A stretch of DNA of 37,623 bases from Acidovorax sp. (GCF_021287135.1 NZ_JAJTBB010000033.1:1-37623), one strand, 5' to 3'. Positions 15,160 to 24,267 are shown, counted from the first letter of the stretch. The notes: generated by a model from the letters alone, not told the origin. Numbers and translations are program-made.

Positions 15160-17409
15160 TCAGAAGTCCACGCCCACGCTGACCGACAGCGTGCGCGGCG
15201 CGCCCACCACCAGGTAGCCCGCGCCGGGGTAGCCGCCGGACGAGGCCCAGTAGCTGCGGCCCGTCGCGTTGTCCACGCGGGCGCGCAGCGTCACCAGACG
15301 GCCCTGCACCTCGGTGAGGTAGCGCACGCCCAGGTCCAGCCGGTTCCAGCTGGGAACGTTCAGCGTATTGGCGGCGTTGGCGACCACAGAGCCGGTGTGC
15401 ACCCAGCGGCCGTCCACGGCCAGGCCGCTCACGCCCGGCACGTCCCACTCGGCGCCGATGTTGGCCTGCAGCTTGGGCACGCCGATCACGCGGCGGCCGT
15501 CGGTGCTGGCGGCGCCCGTGTTCAACTGTTTGGCGTCCAGCCAGGTCAGGCCGCCCAGCAGGCGCAGGCCCTTGGCGGCCTCGCCCTGCACGGCCAGCTC
15601 GATGCCCTGGTGGCGGTCTTTGCCGTTGCTGCGGAAGATGTTGTCGCTGCCCACGTAGGCGCGCGGCTTGGTGGTGGAGAACAGCGCCACGCTGCCGCCG
15701 AAGCGGCCGCCGTCGAACTTCACGCCCACTTCCTTCTGCCGGGCGACGTAGGGCGACAGCATCTCGCCGCGGTTGGCGGCGGTGGAGGGCGCGGTCTGGC
15801 CCTGGCTCAGGCCCTCCACGTAGTTGCCGTACAGCGACAGGCCCTGGTCCAGCTTGTACACGGCCGCCAGCAGCGGGCTGGTGCGGCTCTGGTCGTAGCG
15901 GTCGGTCGGCGCTGCGGTGCCGTAGGCGTAGTTGGCAATCTCCATCGACTGGTGGCGCACGCCCATCGTGAACAGCAGGCGCTTGTCCAGCAGCGACAAC
16001 GTATCGCCGATGGCAAAGCTGCTGAGGCGGGTGGTGCCGGTGCGGCGCGGATCGGCCAGATCGCCGCCGTAGAGCGTGTTGGCGCCAAAGGCCGGCAGGG
16101 CGGTGGCCACGGGGTTGTAGAGGTTGGTCGTGAGGGTGTTGCGCCAGTCCATGGCATAGGCGTTCTTCTTCTCGGCGCTGAAGTGCGACGCCACCAGCAC
16201 CCATTCGTGCCCCACGCCGCCCGTCTGCAGCGTGCCGCGCAAGCCCAGTTCGCCGGTGTCCACGCGGTCCTTGCGCGTGTTGTCGAAGCGGTAGGCGGTG
16301 CCCGCGCCGGTGGTGCTGTCGTTCACCGTGAGGTTGGCCAGCGAATTCGCTTCGGCGCTGCGGCGCGCGCCTGCGGCGGCCCAGCCGGTCACGTTGGAAG
16401 TGATGTCCCATTCGCCGCGCAGCGTGCCGAAGGTGTCGCGCTCGTTGGAATAGGTCCAGGGCTGGGCGAAGTTGGCGTTGGCGTCGGGCGCGGCCGGCAT
16501 CTGCGTCACGCCCGAGGCCAGCGTCACGTTGGTGCGGGTGCTTTGGAGCTTGTGCTCCTGCCAGCCGATGTCGCCCGACAGGCGCACATCGCGGCTGCGC
16601 CAGTCCAGGCCCACGGCGGCCAGGCCCAGTTTCACATCCTCACGGTCCACGGCCGTGCCGCCATGGTGGGTGGCCGCGTTCACGCGGATGCCGGTGTCGC
16701 CGCCGGGGCCGAAGCGCCGCGCAATGTCGGCCGCCAGCTGTGTCTGGCCGCCGCTCGAGACACCGAAGGTCACGCGGTTCAACGGCTCGTTGGGCGCACG
16801 CTTGGGCAGCAGGTTGATGCTGCCGCCGATGCCGCCGCCATTGGGGCTGGCGCCGTTCTGAAAGGCGGAGGCACCACGCAGCACCTCCACGCGCTCGAAC
16901 AGCTCGGTGGCGATGTACTGGCGCGGCAGCAGGCTGTACAGGCCGTTGTAGGCGGTGTCGTCCGAATCGAGGATGAAGCCGCGGATGAAGTACGCCTCCT
17001 GGAAGTTGCCAAAGCCGCGCGCCACACGCACCGTGGGGTCGTTCTGCAACACGTCGCCCACGCTGCGGGCGTGGCGGTCCTGGATCAGCTCGTTGGTGTA
17101 GCTGGTGATGGAAAACGGCGTGTCCATCGCGTCCCGGGTGCCCAGCACACCCGCGCGGCCGCCGCGCGCCACCTGGCCTCCGGCGTAGGCGGGCGACAGG
17201 CCCTGGGCCGATGCGTCGGCACTGGCATTCACGGTCACGGTGGACAAGGTCTTGGCCTCACCCCCCGTGTGAGGGGCTGCGGTGGGCTGCGCGTGCAGCG
17301 CGGGTGCGGCCAGGGCCAGTGCCACCGCGGCGGTTGCCAGGGCCACAGGGGGGGTTGGGAACGCCGGGCGCAGCAGTGGGGCGGAGGGGGTTGAGGGTGC
17401 GGAACGCAT
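15160..17409 (-). CDS. TonB-dependent siderophore receptor
   Basis: 749 residues from the ATG at 17409. The leader is long (hydrophobic stretch residues 21-39, cleavage near LHA-QPT). No good Shine-Dalgarno sequence is visible before this ATG or the alternative at 17472, so the start is uncertain. Plug motifs: MDTPFSITSYTNELIQDRHA, VRVARGFGNFQEAYFIRGF and VEVLRGASAFQNGASPNGGG (about 110-210). The barrel ends with NATGRSYWASSGGYPGAGYL then LSVSVGVDF, a signature I associate with a large betaproteobacterial siderophore-receptor group. The start lies 28 bp after the small two-helix gene, with which it is surely co-transcribed. Confidence 0.9.
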   Translation of the reverse strand: MRSAPSTPSAPLLRPAFPTPPVALATAAVALALAAPALHAQPTAAPHTGGEAKTLSTVTVNASADASAQGLSPAYAGGQVARGGRAGVLGTRDAMDTPFSITSYTNELIQDRHARSVGDVLQNDPTVRVARGFGNFQEAYFIRGFILDSDDTAYNGLYSLLPRQYIATELFERVEVLRGASAFQNGASPNGGGIGGSINLLPKRAPNEPLNRVTFGVSSGGQTQLAADIARRFGPGGDTGIRVNAATHHGGTAVDREDVKLGLAAVGLDWRSRDVRLSGDIGWQEHKLQSTRTNVTLASGVTQMPAAPDANANFAQPWTYSNERDTFGTLRGEWDITSNVTGWAAAGARRSAEANSLANLTVNDSTTGAGTAYRFDNTRKDRVDTGELGLRGTLQTGGVGHEWVLVASHFSAEKKNAYAMDWRNTLTTNLYNPVATALPAFGANTLYGGDLADPRRTGTTRLSSFAIGDTLSLLDKRLLFTMGVRHQSMEIANYAYGTAAPTDRYDQSRTSPLLAAVYKLDQGLSLYGNYVEGLSQGQTAPSTAANRGEMLSPYVARQKEVGVKFDGGRFGGSVALFSTTKPRAYVGSDNIFRSNGKDRHQGIELAVQGEAAKGLRLLGGLTWLDAKQLNTGAASTDGRRVIGVPKLQANIGAEWDVPGVSGLAVDGRWVHTGSVVANAANTLNVPSWNRLDLGVRYLTEVQGRLVTLRARVDNATGRSYWASSGGYPGAGYLVVGAPRTLSVSVGVDF

Positions 17410-17437
17410 GGAGGAGAAGATCAAGAAAACAAAAGAT

Positions 17438-17668
17438 TCAGCGCGGTGCGGAGGACGACGAGCCGGATGCATCGGCTGCGGTGGTTGCGGCGGCGGTGCG
17501 GGGCCAGCTGTACCAGCCCATCGCCGCCACGGGAATGCCCAGTGCCACCCACGACCACCAGTCGCCCCAGGTGTCGGACACCAGGGCCGTGAGCAGCCCG
17601 GTGGTGGTGAGCGCGCCCATCACGACGGGCCCTCCCCACAGGGTTCGGAAAGCGCTGGGCTTGCTCAT
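17438..17668 (-). CDS. Small two-helix inner-membrane protein
   Basis: 76 residues from the ATG at 17668, overlapping the upstream PepSY gene stop by 4 bp (ATGA), so translationally coupled. Two predicted membrane helices: VVMGALTTTGLLTALVSDTW (about 15-34) and WWSWVALGIPVAAMGWYSW (about 37-55). The tail is Ala/Ser/Thr-rich. Small proteins of this kind accompany PepSY_TM iron-uptake proteins in betaproteobacteria and pseudomonads. I do not recognise a named domain. It may be a structural partner of the PepSY protein. Confidence 0.75.
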   Translation of the reverse strand: MSKPSAFRTLWGGPVVMGALTTTGLLTALVSDTWGDWWSWVALGIPVAAMGWYSWPRTAAATTAADASGSSSSAPR

Positions 17669-18843
17669 GCCGCCCCCTCGGTGGAGCGCACAGCGCCCGG
17701 TGCAGGCTCCGCGCCGCCCGTGCCCTGATTCGCGGGGCCAGCTGCCTGCGCGCCCTTGCGCAGCCACAGGTACAGCCCGCTGCCCAGCACCACGATGGTG
17801 GCAATGTCCAGCAGCGCCCAGAGGATCTTCATCGGCATGCCGCCGTAGTCGCCAAAGTGCAGCGGCTGCGACACCAGCAGCGCCGTCAGGTACCACGGCA
17901 GGGTGGGCGCTGCGGTGACCTGCGCTGTGCGCGCGTCCACCAGCACGGGTTGCAGCAGCTTGGAGGTGAGCGGCTCGTTGCCGCGCAGGAAAAACGTGTT
18001 GTGGTGCGGGCTGGAAAACGCCGTGCCCGGGAAGGCAATGAACGACAGCTTGGTGCCCGGCGCCTGGCCTTGCGCCACCTCCAGCGCCGGCTGCAGCGGC
18101 CCGCGCTCTGCAGTGGGCACGACGGGCTGGCCCTCGTAGGGCTTGAGCAGCGCCGAGAGTTGGTCGTGCTGCCAGTACTTGATGAGCAGGTCGGCCCACG
18201 TATTGATCATGCCCGTGCCGCCCACCACAAAGGCCCACACCAGCGTGACGATGCCCAGCAGGTTGTGCAGGTCCAGCCACTTCACGCGCGGGGACCGGCC
18301 CCGCCGAACCTCGCCAAACGCCAGCTTGCGCATGAACGGCGCATACAGCACCACCCCCGTGACGAGGGCCACCAGCAGCAGCAAGCCCATGAAGCCCAGA
18401 AACAGCTTGCCCGGCAGCCCCGCAAACAGGTCCACATGCAGCTTCAACATCACGTGCATGAAGCCCTGGTCAAACCGCGGCTGCGCCAGCACCTGCGCGG
18501 TGCGCGCATCCACCGCCACGGAGCGGAAATCATCGGTGGGCGCCGGCGTGGGCGTGAGCGTGACGAACCAGACGTTGTCATCGTCCTCCGCATGCGATGC
18601 GAACTGCACCACGCGATCCGGGTGCAGCGCGTGCGCTGCGGCCAGCACCTGGTCCAGGCTGGCACGCGGCGTGCCCGCGGGCATGGCAGGTGCCTCCACC
18701 TCGGTGCCCAGCAGGTGGCCGATTTCGTGGTGAAAGATCAGCGGCAGGCCGGTGAGGCACAGCAGCAGCATGAAGACGGTGCACACCAGGCTGGACCACT
18801 TGTGGGTCCAGGACCAGCGGCGCAGGGCGGTGGGGCTCAGCAT
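17665..18843 (-). CDS. PepSY-associated TM-domain inner-membrane protein (PiuB/FoxB-like)
   Basis: 392 residues from the ATG at 18843, the start that gives the family's usual N-terminus (LRRWSWTHKWSSLVCTVFML). Four transmembrane segments are seen at about 17-38, 140-165, 183-208 and 345-368. Periplasmic segments between carry PepSY-like repeats (DQVLAAAHALHPDRVVQF, then FRSVAVDARTAQVL). Conserved histidines near the helices (HVDLFAG, LHNLLG) fit the proposed heme- or iron-reducing role of this family, which includes FoxB/PiuB linked to siderophore use. It is the first gene of operon A, about 190 nt downstream of a Fur-box promoter. The Shine-Dalgarno sequence is weak. Confidence 0.87.
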   Translation of the reverse strand: MLSPTALRRWSWTHKWSSLVCTVFMLLLCLTGLPLIFHHEIGHLLGTEVEAPAMPAGTPRASLDQVLAAAHALHPDRVVQFASHAEDDDNVWFVTLTPTPAPTDDFRSVAVDARTAQVLAQPRFDQGFMHVMLKLHVDLFAGLPGKLFLGFMGLLLLVALVTGVVLYAPFMRKLAFGEVRRGRSPRVKWLDLHNLLGIVTLVWAFVVGGTGMINTWADLLIKYWQHDQLSALLKPYEGQPVVPTAERGPLQPALEVAQGQAPGTKLSFIAFPGTAFSSPHHNTFFLRGNEPLTSKLLQPVLVDARTAQVTAAPTLPWYLTALLVSQPLHFGDYGGMPMKILWALLDIATIVVLGSGLYLWLRKGAQAAGPANQGTGGAEPAPGAVRSTEGAA

Positions 18844-18986
18844 GGCGTCGTGTTGGCGTGGGCCGGGCCGGGCGCGCACCCGCCGGCCGTGTGCGCCCGC
18901 GGGGCAGGGGCGCATGGGGTGAGGAAGAAACAGGAGAGGTTCAAGCCAGGTACCCGAAAACATCAAAAGACGGTGGGTGCTGGCTG

Positions 18987-19017
18987 CGGCCTTGGAGCGA
19001 ATCCAAACGAAAGGCCG
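18987..19017 (-). other. Hairpin in the operon A leader
   Basis: Outer CGGCC (18987-18991) / GGCCG (19013-19017) and inner TTGGA (18992-18996) / TCCAA (19002-19006) stems form a hairpin about 20 nt into the predicted transcript of operon A, well upstream of the PepSY start at 18843. Its function is unknown. Nothing else gene-like is visible between 18844 and 19034. Confidence 0.45.
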
Positions 19018-19034
19018 TGGCTTGCGGAGACAGA

Positions 19035-19070
19035 ATTTTACATTGCAAATGGGAATTATTGTTATTTGCA
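19035..19070 (-). promoter_or_regulatory. Fur box and promoter of iron operon A
   Basis: TGCAAAT (19044-19050) and ATTTGCA (19064-19070) are the perfect arms of a 27-bp palindrome with the AATGGGAATTATTGTTATT core (19048-19066), a strong fit to Fur boxes (GATAATGATAATCATTATC type). A leftward TAAAAT (19040-19035) is a 5/6 match to the -10 consensus, so the Fur box would cover the -35 and spacer: classical Fur repression. The region is clearly more AT-rich than its surroundings. The predicted leader to the first start codon is about 190 nt. Confidence 0.8.
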
Positions 19071-19150
19071 ATGGATTGCGAAGTCGAAGTGTTGGGAAAT
19101 CGATGCGTCTTGCGGGTGGCCAGACGCTTGGGGCTCCGTAGCGCAGCAGC

Positions 19151-19459
19151 ATGATCGCCATCTGCGTTGCAAAGAACGCTACGCTTCCCCCTCGGCACCG
19201 TCGCCGAGGACTAGGCCGGCAAATCGTGGAAACTGCACTTCAACACGCCTTCGACAACGGCGTGCGCCGGGTGAACCTGCAGGTGTATCTGCCCAACGAA
19301 CCCGCTATCGCGCTCTACAAAACAATGGGCTTTGTGAAGTACGGCGTTGAGTGTGAAGCTGTATGCCTTGAAGGTCAGTATCACGACGGGATTCACATGA
19401 CGCTTGCGAAAGATCGGCATGATCGGCCGCCGCATCGAACGGCTTTCGGCGTCCGCTGA
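19151..19459 (+). pseudogene. Truncated GNAT acetyltransferase remnant
   Basis: The frame encodes 102 residues in which only the C-terminal half of a GNAT domain is recognisable: RRRGLGRQIVETALQHAF (acetyl-CoA pyrophosphate loop) and LPNEPAIALYKTMGF, followed by a GQYHDGIHMTLAKD ending typical of the family. The N-terminal strands and helices that should precede motif A (about 60-80 residues) are missing. The sequence upstream is the Fur-box region, not coding. GC content is lower than in the neighbours. It is best read as a decayed or 5'-truncated acetyltransferase gene stranded between the two iron operons. A short functional protein cannot be fully excluded. Confidence 0.75.
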
Positions 19460-19585
19460 GCGGCGTTGAACCGTGAATGCGCTGTTCCGTTCTCAGACGC
19501 TTATCGGTTAGGTCATTCCGCTTGCGACGACTGCGCTGGAGGCACGGCCGACCGCATTCTGACTGAACTCTGCCAAAGCGAGCGG

Positions 19586-19652
19586 AAAAGCGCCGAGCGT
19601 GCAGGTTGCTGCGCGTGAGAGGCCCGCTCGGCCGGGAGGGGGCACTCGGCGC
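19586..19652 (-). terminator. Possible terminator of iron operon B
   Basis: Read leftward, GCGCCGAG (19652-19645) pairs with CTCGGCGC (19597-19590), enclosing a GC-rich interior that can itself fold, followed by TTTT (19589-19586). The location, just after the last receptor's stop at 19674, fits. The long loop makes this less certain than the other terminators in the window. Confidence 0.5.
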
Positions 19653-19673
19653 GGCGTGTATCGGGCGCGGGTC

Positions 19674-21791
19674 TCAATACCGTGCCTTGAGCGCCACCGT
19701 CACACGCCGTGGCTCGCCATAGAAGTTCTGGCGCCCAACGCTCGACACCTTCTCGTAGTAGGTCTTGTCCAGCAGGTTGTCCACCGACAGGTTCAGAGAC
19801 AGGTGGTCGTTGATCTGGTAGCCCAGCTGGGCATTGAACACGGCATAGCCCGGCGCGTTGATGCGTAACGCACCGCTTTGCGCAAAGAACTCGCTGCGGT
19901 AGGTCATGCCGCCGCCCAGGCTGAAGCCGCGCAGCGTCGGGCTGGTAAAGGCATAGCGGGTGAACAGGTTCACGCTGTGGCGCGGCGTGATGGGGCTGAA
20001 CACCTGGCCCTGCTGCGCCACGGGGGCCTGGAGGTAGCGGGTGTCGTTGTAGGCGTAGCCCGCCACGATGTCCCAGCCGGGCTGGGGCTGCCCGCTGACC
20101 TCGGTTTCGAAGCCTTGTGCGCGCACCTTGCCACCTGCGATGTAGGCGTTTGCCACCACCGGGTCGGCGATGGCGCGGTTCTCGTCAATGATGCGAAACA
20201 GTGCTGCATGGGCCTGCAGGCGTTTGCGCAAAAACTCGCCCTTGACGCCCAGCTCCACCTGCTTGCCTGTCCGTGGGGCAAGCAACTGCTTGGCCGCGTT
20301 GAGCTGGCTTTGCACCACGAAGGTCTCTGCATAGCTGGCATAGCCGGTGTACTGCGGGTGAAAGTCCCACATCAGCGCCAGCGACGGCACGAACTGGCGG
20401 CCGGGGTCTGCCGATGCGGTGACTGCGCCCGTGCTGGTGCTGCGCGTCACCACGTCCGCCCACGACAGACGCCCACCTGCCAGCAGCTTGACCGTGTCGG
20501 CCAGGCCGATCTGCGCCTGCCCGTACAGCGCGTTCTCGCGGCGCGTGACGATTGAGGTGAAGCCCGGTAGCCGGATGTCCGGGTAGGCCAGGTCGTAGTG
20601 GGGCTGCAGCAGGTTGAACGGCAGGTTGGGGCCGTAGGCGTAGTTGCCGTCCCAACTCTTGCCCTCGTTGTGGCTGGCGCCCACCAGCAGCTTGTGGGTG
20701 CGGCCTGCCACCTGCATCGGTGTGGCCAGGAAGGCGTCGTAGTTGCGGGTGCGCACGTGAAAGTCGCCATCCACGGTTTCCATGGTGAAGCTGCCGTCGG
20801 CGGCCAGGGCACTGTTGGCGCGGGCCGAGCGGTAGAACGCCGTGCGGTCGATGTCGCGCGCGGACAGGCGCACCAAGCCGCCGCCCTCCAGCCGGTGTTC
20901 CAGCTCGGCGAAAACGTCGGTGGTCTCCAGGTCTTGGCGGTTGGCACGCAGGCCGGCGAAGGCACTGCGGGGCAGGTCGGCCAGGCGGCCATCGGCATAG
21001 GTGGGCAGGCCCTGGTCGATGGCTGCGCGCACGCGCTGCTGCGCCGCACCCACCGACACGGTGGTGGAGGGAGCGATGTCCCATTCCAGCGTGCCGTAGC
21101 CCATGCGCTTGTTGTTGAACAGGGTGTCGACAAAGCTGTCCTTGTCTTCCACCACCGCGACGGCGCGCGCGCGGATCGTGCCTTCGGCATTGAGGCCGCC
21201 GCCCACGTCTACGGTGCCCCGGCGAAGGCCGAAGGAGCCCGCCGCCGCGTCGGCGCCAATGGCCAGCTTGGCCGGGGCGCGCTTGCGCACCAGGTTCACG
21301 GTGCCGCCGGGCTCGCTTGCCCCCTGCAGCAGCCCGGCCGGGCCGCGCAGCACTTCGATGCGGTCATACATGGCCGTGTCGAGCGTGCTGTAGTTGCCCT
21401 GGGGGATCGGCACGCTGTCGAGCTGGATGGAACCCAGATCGAACCCGCGCGCCTGGAAGGTGTTGTAGTTGCCCGCACCATCAAAGCGCGTGACCGTCAT
21501 GCCCGTGCTCAGCTTGATGGCGTCTTCCACTTTGCTCAGGTTGCGGTCATCCAGCTGCTGGCGCGTGACCACGCTGAGGGACTGCGGCGTCTCGCGCGGT
21601 GCCTGCTGGAGCTTCCCCACGCTGACTTCGCGCGCGGTGTACTGGCCTGAGCCCTCAGTGGCTGCGCTGTCCGCGCCGTCGGTGACCTTCACCTCGGGCA
21701 GCGCTGATGTGGCAGGGGCGGTGCCAGTCTGCGCTTGCGCCGTTGCCATGGTGGCCAGCAGAGCGGCAAGGGCCAGTGGGTGCATTCGCAT
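19674..21791 (-). CDS. TonB-dependent siderophore receptor, FhuE/FpvA-like
   Basis: 705 residues. Start at 21791 with an excellent GGAGGAGA site; MRM offers a second in-frame ATG two codons on. Signal peptide to about AQA-QTG. Plug: RETPQSLSVVTRQQLDDRNL and IEVLRGPAGLLQGASEPGG (about 66-165). Barrel end: LSVDNLLDKTYYEKVSSVG then FYGEPRRVTVALKARY, the pattern of the coprogen/pyoverdine/ferrioxamine receptors (FhuE, FpvA, PupB). No STN signalling domain and no neighbouring sigma/anti-sigma pair, so expression probably depends on Fur only. It lies 120 bp after the Fiu-like receptor, with a dispersed repeat between, and is probably the last gene of operon B. Confidence 0.9.
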   Translation of the reverse strand: MRMHPLALAALLATMATAQAQTGTAPATSALPEVKVTDGADSAATEGSGQYTAREVSVGKLQQAPRETPQSLSVVTRQQLDDRNLSKVEDAIKLSTGMTVTRFDGAGNYNTFQARGFDLGSIQLDSVPIPQGNYSTLDTAMYDRIEVLRGPAGLLQGASEPGGTVNLVRKRAPAKLAIGADAAAGSFGLRRGTVDVGGGLNAEGTIRARAVAVVEDKDSFVDTLFNNKRMGYGTLEWDIAPSTTVSVGAAQQRVRAAIDQGLPTYADGRLADLPRSAFAGLRANRQDLETTDVFAELEHRLEGGGLVRLSARDIDRTAFYRSARANSALAADGSFTMETVDGDFHVRTRNYDAFLATPMQVAGRTHKLLVGASHNEGKSWDGNYAYGPNLPFNLLQPHYDLAYPDIRLPGFTSIVTRRENALYGQAQIGLADTVKLLAGGRLSWADVVTRSTSTGAVTASADPGRQFVPSLALMWDFHPQYTGYASYAETFVVQSQLNAAKQLLAPRTGKQVELGVKGEFLRKRLQAHAALFRIIDENRAIADPVVANAYIAGGKVRAQGFETEVSGQPQPGWDIVAGYAYNDTRYLQAPVAQQGQVFSPITPRHSVNLFTRYAFTSPTLRGFSLGGGMTYRSEFFAQSGALRINAPGYAVFNAQLGYQINDHLSLNLSVDNLLDKTYYEKVSSVGRQNFYGEPRRVTVALKARY

Positions 21792-21821
21792 GGTGCTTCT
21801 CCTCCTCGGTGGTTGATGTTT

Positions 21822-21884
21822 GCTATTAAATTAATAGCTGCTGGCGCTTATCCATCAAGCGCTGGCAGCCAAAATTCTTCAAAT
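21822..21884 (+). repeat. Comamonadaceae-type dispersed repeat, copy 3
   Basis: GCTATTAAATTAATAGC palindrome followed by GGCGCTTATCCATCAAGCGC and CCAAAATTCTTCAAAT. It sits inside operon B, between the two receptor genes, so it would be transcribed and could fold in the mRNA. Confidence 0.8.
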
Positions 21885-21911
21885 CGGCGTGCAGCGCCTG
21901 CAAGCGCAGCG

Positions 21912-24083
21912 TCAGAACCGCGTGCGCAACGTCACCTGCAGCGCGCGCGGCGAGCCCGGCAGGATCAGGTTGTCGTTGCTGCCGTGGGCCGACACGTAGT
22001 ACTTGCGGTTGGCCAGGTTCTTGATGTTCACGTCCACCTCCCACGGGCCCAGCGTGTACTGCAGGGCCGCGTCCAGCGTGGTGTAGCCGGGCAGGGTGAC
22101 CAGGTTGGTCAAGGACGTGAAACGTGCGCCCACGTAGTTCACGCCGCCGCCCACGCGCAGGCCGTGGCCCAGGTCCTTCATGGCCCACAGGAAGGCGGAG
22201 TTGCGCGGCGTGAGTGCGGGCACCTTGCCTTCTGCCGGAATGTTGGTGGTGGGCAGCTGCAGCGAGCCGGTGGTGGCCAGCGACTTCGTCATGCGGCCGT
22301 CCAGCCAGGCGTAGCCGGCGCTCACGTCCCAGCGGCCGGGCAGGCGGCCGCTCATGGTCAGCTCCAGGCCGTTGGTGCGCTGGGTGCCCACGTTGATCTG
22401 GCGCGAGGGGTTGGCGGGGTCGGTGTTCTTGATGTTGCTGCGCTCCAGGTTGAAGAGCGCGCCGGTCACGTTCAGGCGGCCGTCCAGCAGGTCGAGCTTG
22501 ACGCCGATCTCCTTGTTCTCGGTGATCTCGGGCTCGGCGCCGGTGTTGTTGGCGGCCAGGGCAAAGGCCTCGGCCGAGGGCTGGAACGACTTGCTGTACG
22601 ACACGTAGTACGACACCGACTCGCTGGGTTGCCACACTAGGCCGGCGCGGGGACTGAACTTCTTGTCCGTGCGCGAGAGGCCCGCGAGCTTGCGGTCAAA
22701 GCTGGTCTCCTGGCCGAACACGTCGTAGCGCGCGCCCACCAGGGCCTTCCATTGCGGCGTGAGTGTGATCTGGTCTTGCCAGTACAGCGCGGCGGTGTCT
22801 TGCGTGGTGTGGCTGGGGATGGCGCTGTCGGCGTTGTAGTTGGCCGCCGGGATGACCGGCGCCGCACCCACGGGGTTGAAGATGGATACGCGGTCGGCAC
22901 CGCCCGAGACGGACTCGGCGCGCTTCTTCTGCTGGCCCAGTTCCACACCCATCAGCCACTCTTGCTTCAAGCCGCCCAGCTGGTTGCGCCAGGTCACATC
23001 GGTCTGGTTGAAGAAGCCTTTTTCGTCGCGCAGGATGAACGAGCGCGTGCGGCCCACCGTCAGGTTCACCGGGTCGGTGGTGCCGCCGGGCAGGGTGTTG
23101 TAGCGGTCCAGCGTGTAGTCGTACAGGCGCGTGACGTTGCGCACCGACCAGTCGTCGTTGAAGCGATGGTTCAGCGTGGCCGCGAACGACTGCACGGTGC
23201 TGGTGGTGGTGTCGTCCTGCGCGGCGTTGCTGGAGCCGTAGTAGGTGCTGGCGGGCACGTTGACGGGCCGGCCGTTCAGCGCCGGGATGCCGAAGTCGGT
23301 CAGGCGCTTGTCGCGTGCGTGGGTGTACTGCAGCAGCAGGTCGGTCTGCGCGGCGAGCTTGAGCGCGAGCGAAGGCGCGAAGTTGTGGCGCTTCACAAAC
23401 TGCTGGTCGCGGTAGCTGCCGGAGTCCTCTACGGCGGCGTTGATGCGGAAGGCGGCGGTGTCGCTGATGCCCACGTTCACATCGGCCGTGGCGCGGCGAT
23501 AGTCAAAGCTGCCCAGGCCCAGCGAGGCTTCGCCCGAGGTCTCGCCAAACTTCGGCTTCTTGGTCACGCGGTTGATCAGGCCGCCCGACGAGCCACGCCC
23601 GTACAGCACGGCGGCCGGGCCCTTGAGCACTTCCACGCGCTCAATGTCGGCCAGGTCGCGGAAGTACAGCGCGTCGTCGCGCACGCCGTCCACAAACTGG
23701 TCGGCGATGGCCGTGAAGCCGCGGATCACCACCTGGTCGCGCTGGCCGTCGCCGTGGCTCATGGCCACGCCGGGCACGTTGCGCAGCGCGTCTTCCATCG
23801 AGCGGGCGCCCTGGTCGCGCAGCAGCTGCTCGGGCACCACGTTCACGGCCTGGGGCACGTCGCGCAGCGGCGCGCTGCCCTTGGTGGCCGCGGTGCTGGC
23901 GGCGGGCGAGTAGCCATCATCGCCGCTAGAGGACTGCACGGTGACCTCGCCCAGCGTCTGCGTGGGGGCTGCGGGTGGGGTGGTCTGTGCCAGCGCGTTG
24001 CTGCAGAAAGCAGCCAGCACGGCGGCGGCCAGTGGGTGCAGGGCCTGGGTGTGGTGGAAAGGGCGATGAAGAGATGCGTGCAT
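21912..24083 (-). CDS. TonB-dependent catecholate siderophore receptor, Fiu-like
   Basis: 723 residues from the ATG at 24083, preceded by AAGGA; a longer frame to 24134 adds 17 residues before the signal peptide. Signal peptide cleavage near ALA-QTT. A TonB-box-like LGEVTVQ follows. Plug: DVPQAVNVVPEQLLRDQGA, VAMSHGDGQRDQVVIRGF and VEVLKGPAAVLYGRGSSGG (about 90-190). The last strands, NLANRKYYVSAHGSNDNLIL with an RTRF end, match Fiu/CirA-type receptors for monomeric and dimeric catecholates. It follows DUF3325 in operon B, with a 184-bp spacer containing a GGGCCTG/CAGGCCC hairpin (24136-24152). Confidence 0.9.
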   Translation of the reverse strand: MHASLHRPFHHTQALHPLAAAVLAAFCSNALAQTTPPAAPTQTLGEVTVQSSSGDDGYSPAASTAATKGSAPLRDVPQAVNVVPEQLLRDQGARSMEDALRNVPGVAMSHGDGQRDQVVIRGFTAIADQFVDGVRDDALYFRDLADIERVEVLKGPAAVLYGRGSSGGLINRVTKKPKFGETSGEASLGLGSFDYRRATADVNVGISDTAAFRINAAVEDSGSYRDQQFVKRHNFAPSLALKLAAQTDLLLQYTHARDKRLTDFGIPALNGRPVNVPASTYYGSSNAAQDDTTTSTVQSFAATLNHRFNDDWSVRNVTRLYDYTLDRYNTLPGGTTDPVNLTVGRTRSFILRDEKGFFNQTDVTWRNQLGGLKQEWLMGVELGQQKKRAESVSGGADRVSIFNPVGAAPVIPAANYNADSAIPSHTTQDTAALYWQDQITLTPQWKALVGARYDVFGQETSFDRKLAGLSRTDKKFSPRAGLVWQPSESVSYYVSYSKSFQPSAEAFALAANNTGAEPEITENKEIGVKLDLLDGRLNVTGALFNLERSNIKNTDPANPSRQINVGTQRTNGLELTMSGRLPGRWDVSAGYAWLDGRMTKSLATTGSLQLPTTNIPAEGKVPALTPRNSAFLWAMKDLGHGLRVGGGVNYVGARFTSLTNLVTLPGYTTLDAALQYTLGPWEVDVNIKNLANRKYYVSAHGSNDNLILPGSPRALQVTLRTRF

Positions 24084-24267
24084 GGGTTGTCCTTGGTGTG
24101 TGCGCAACGCGGTGGAGAACGGCTCCGCAGGCACCGGGCCTGGCGCAGGCCCATGGGGCCGTGGCTGGGAGGGGCGCCGCAGAGAGCGGGAGAAAAAGAA
24201 AACAGGGCGGGTCAGGCGGATCAGGGCTAGCAGCAGCGGGCCCGCAGCGCCGCCACTCCCTTCACCC

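Noticed and set aside
15397-17394. Rightward open frame of about 665 codons
   Set aside because: Mirror frame of the TBDR at 15160-17409; no domain, composition biased.
18844-19161. N-terminal extension of the operon A PepSY protein (to 498 residues)
   Set aside because: It would run through the Fur box and the -10 box, and the added sequence has no family similarity.
19460-19560. Possible integron attC site or IS end (GTTAGGTCA-type sequence)
   Set aside because: Only a weak match with no paired inverse core site or flanking integrase or transposase; too thin to report as a feature.
24136-24152. GGGCCTG/CAGGCCC hairpin before the Fiu-like receptor as a terminator
   Set aside because: No T-tract leftward, and it lies within the operon.
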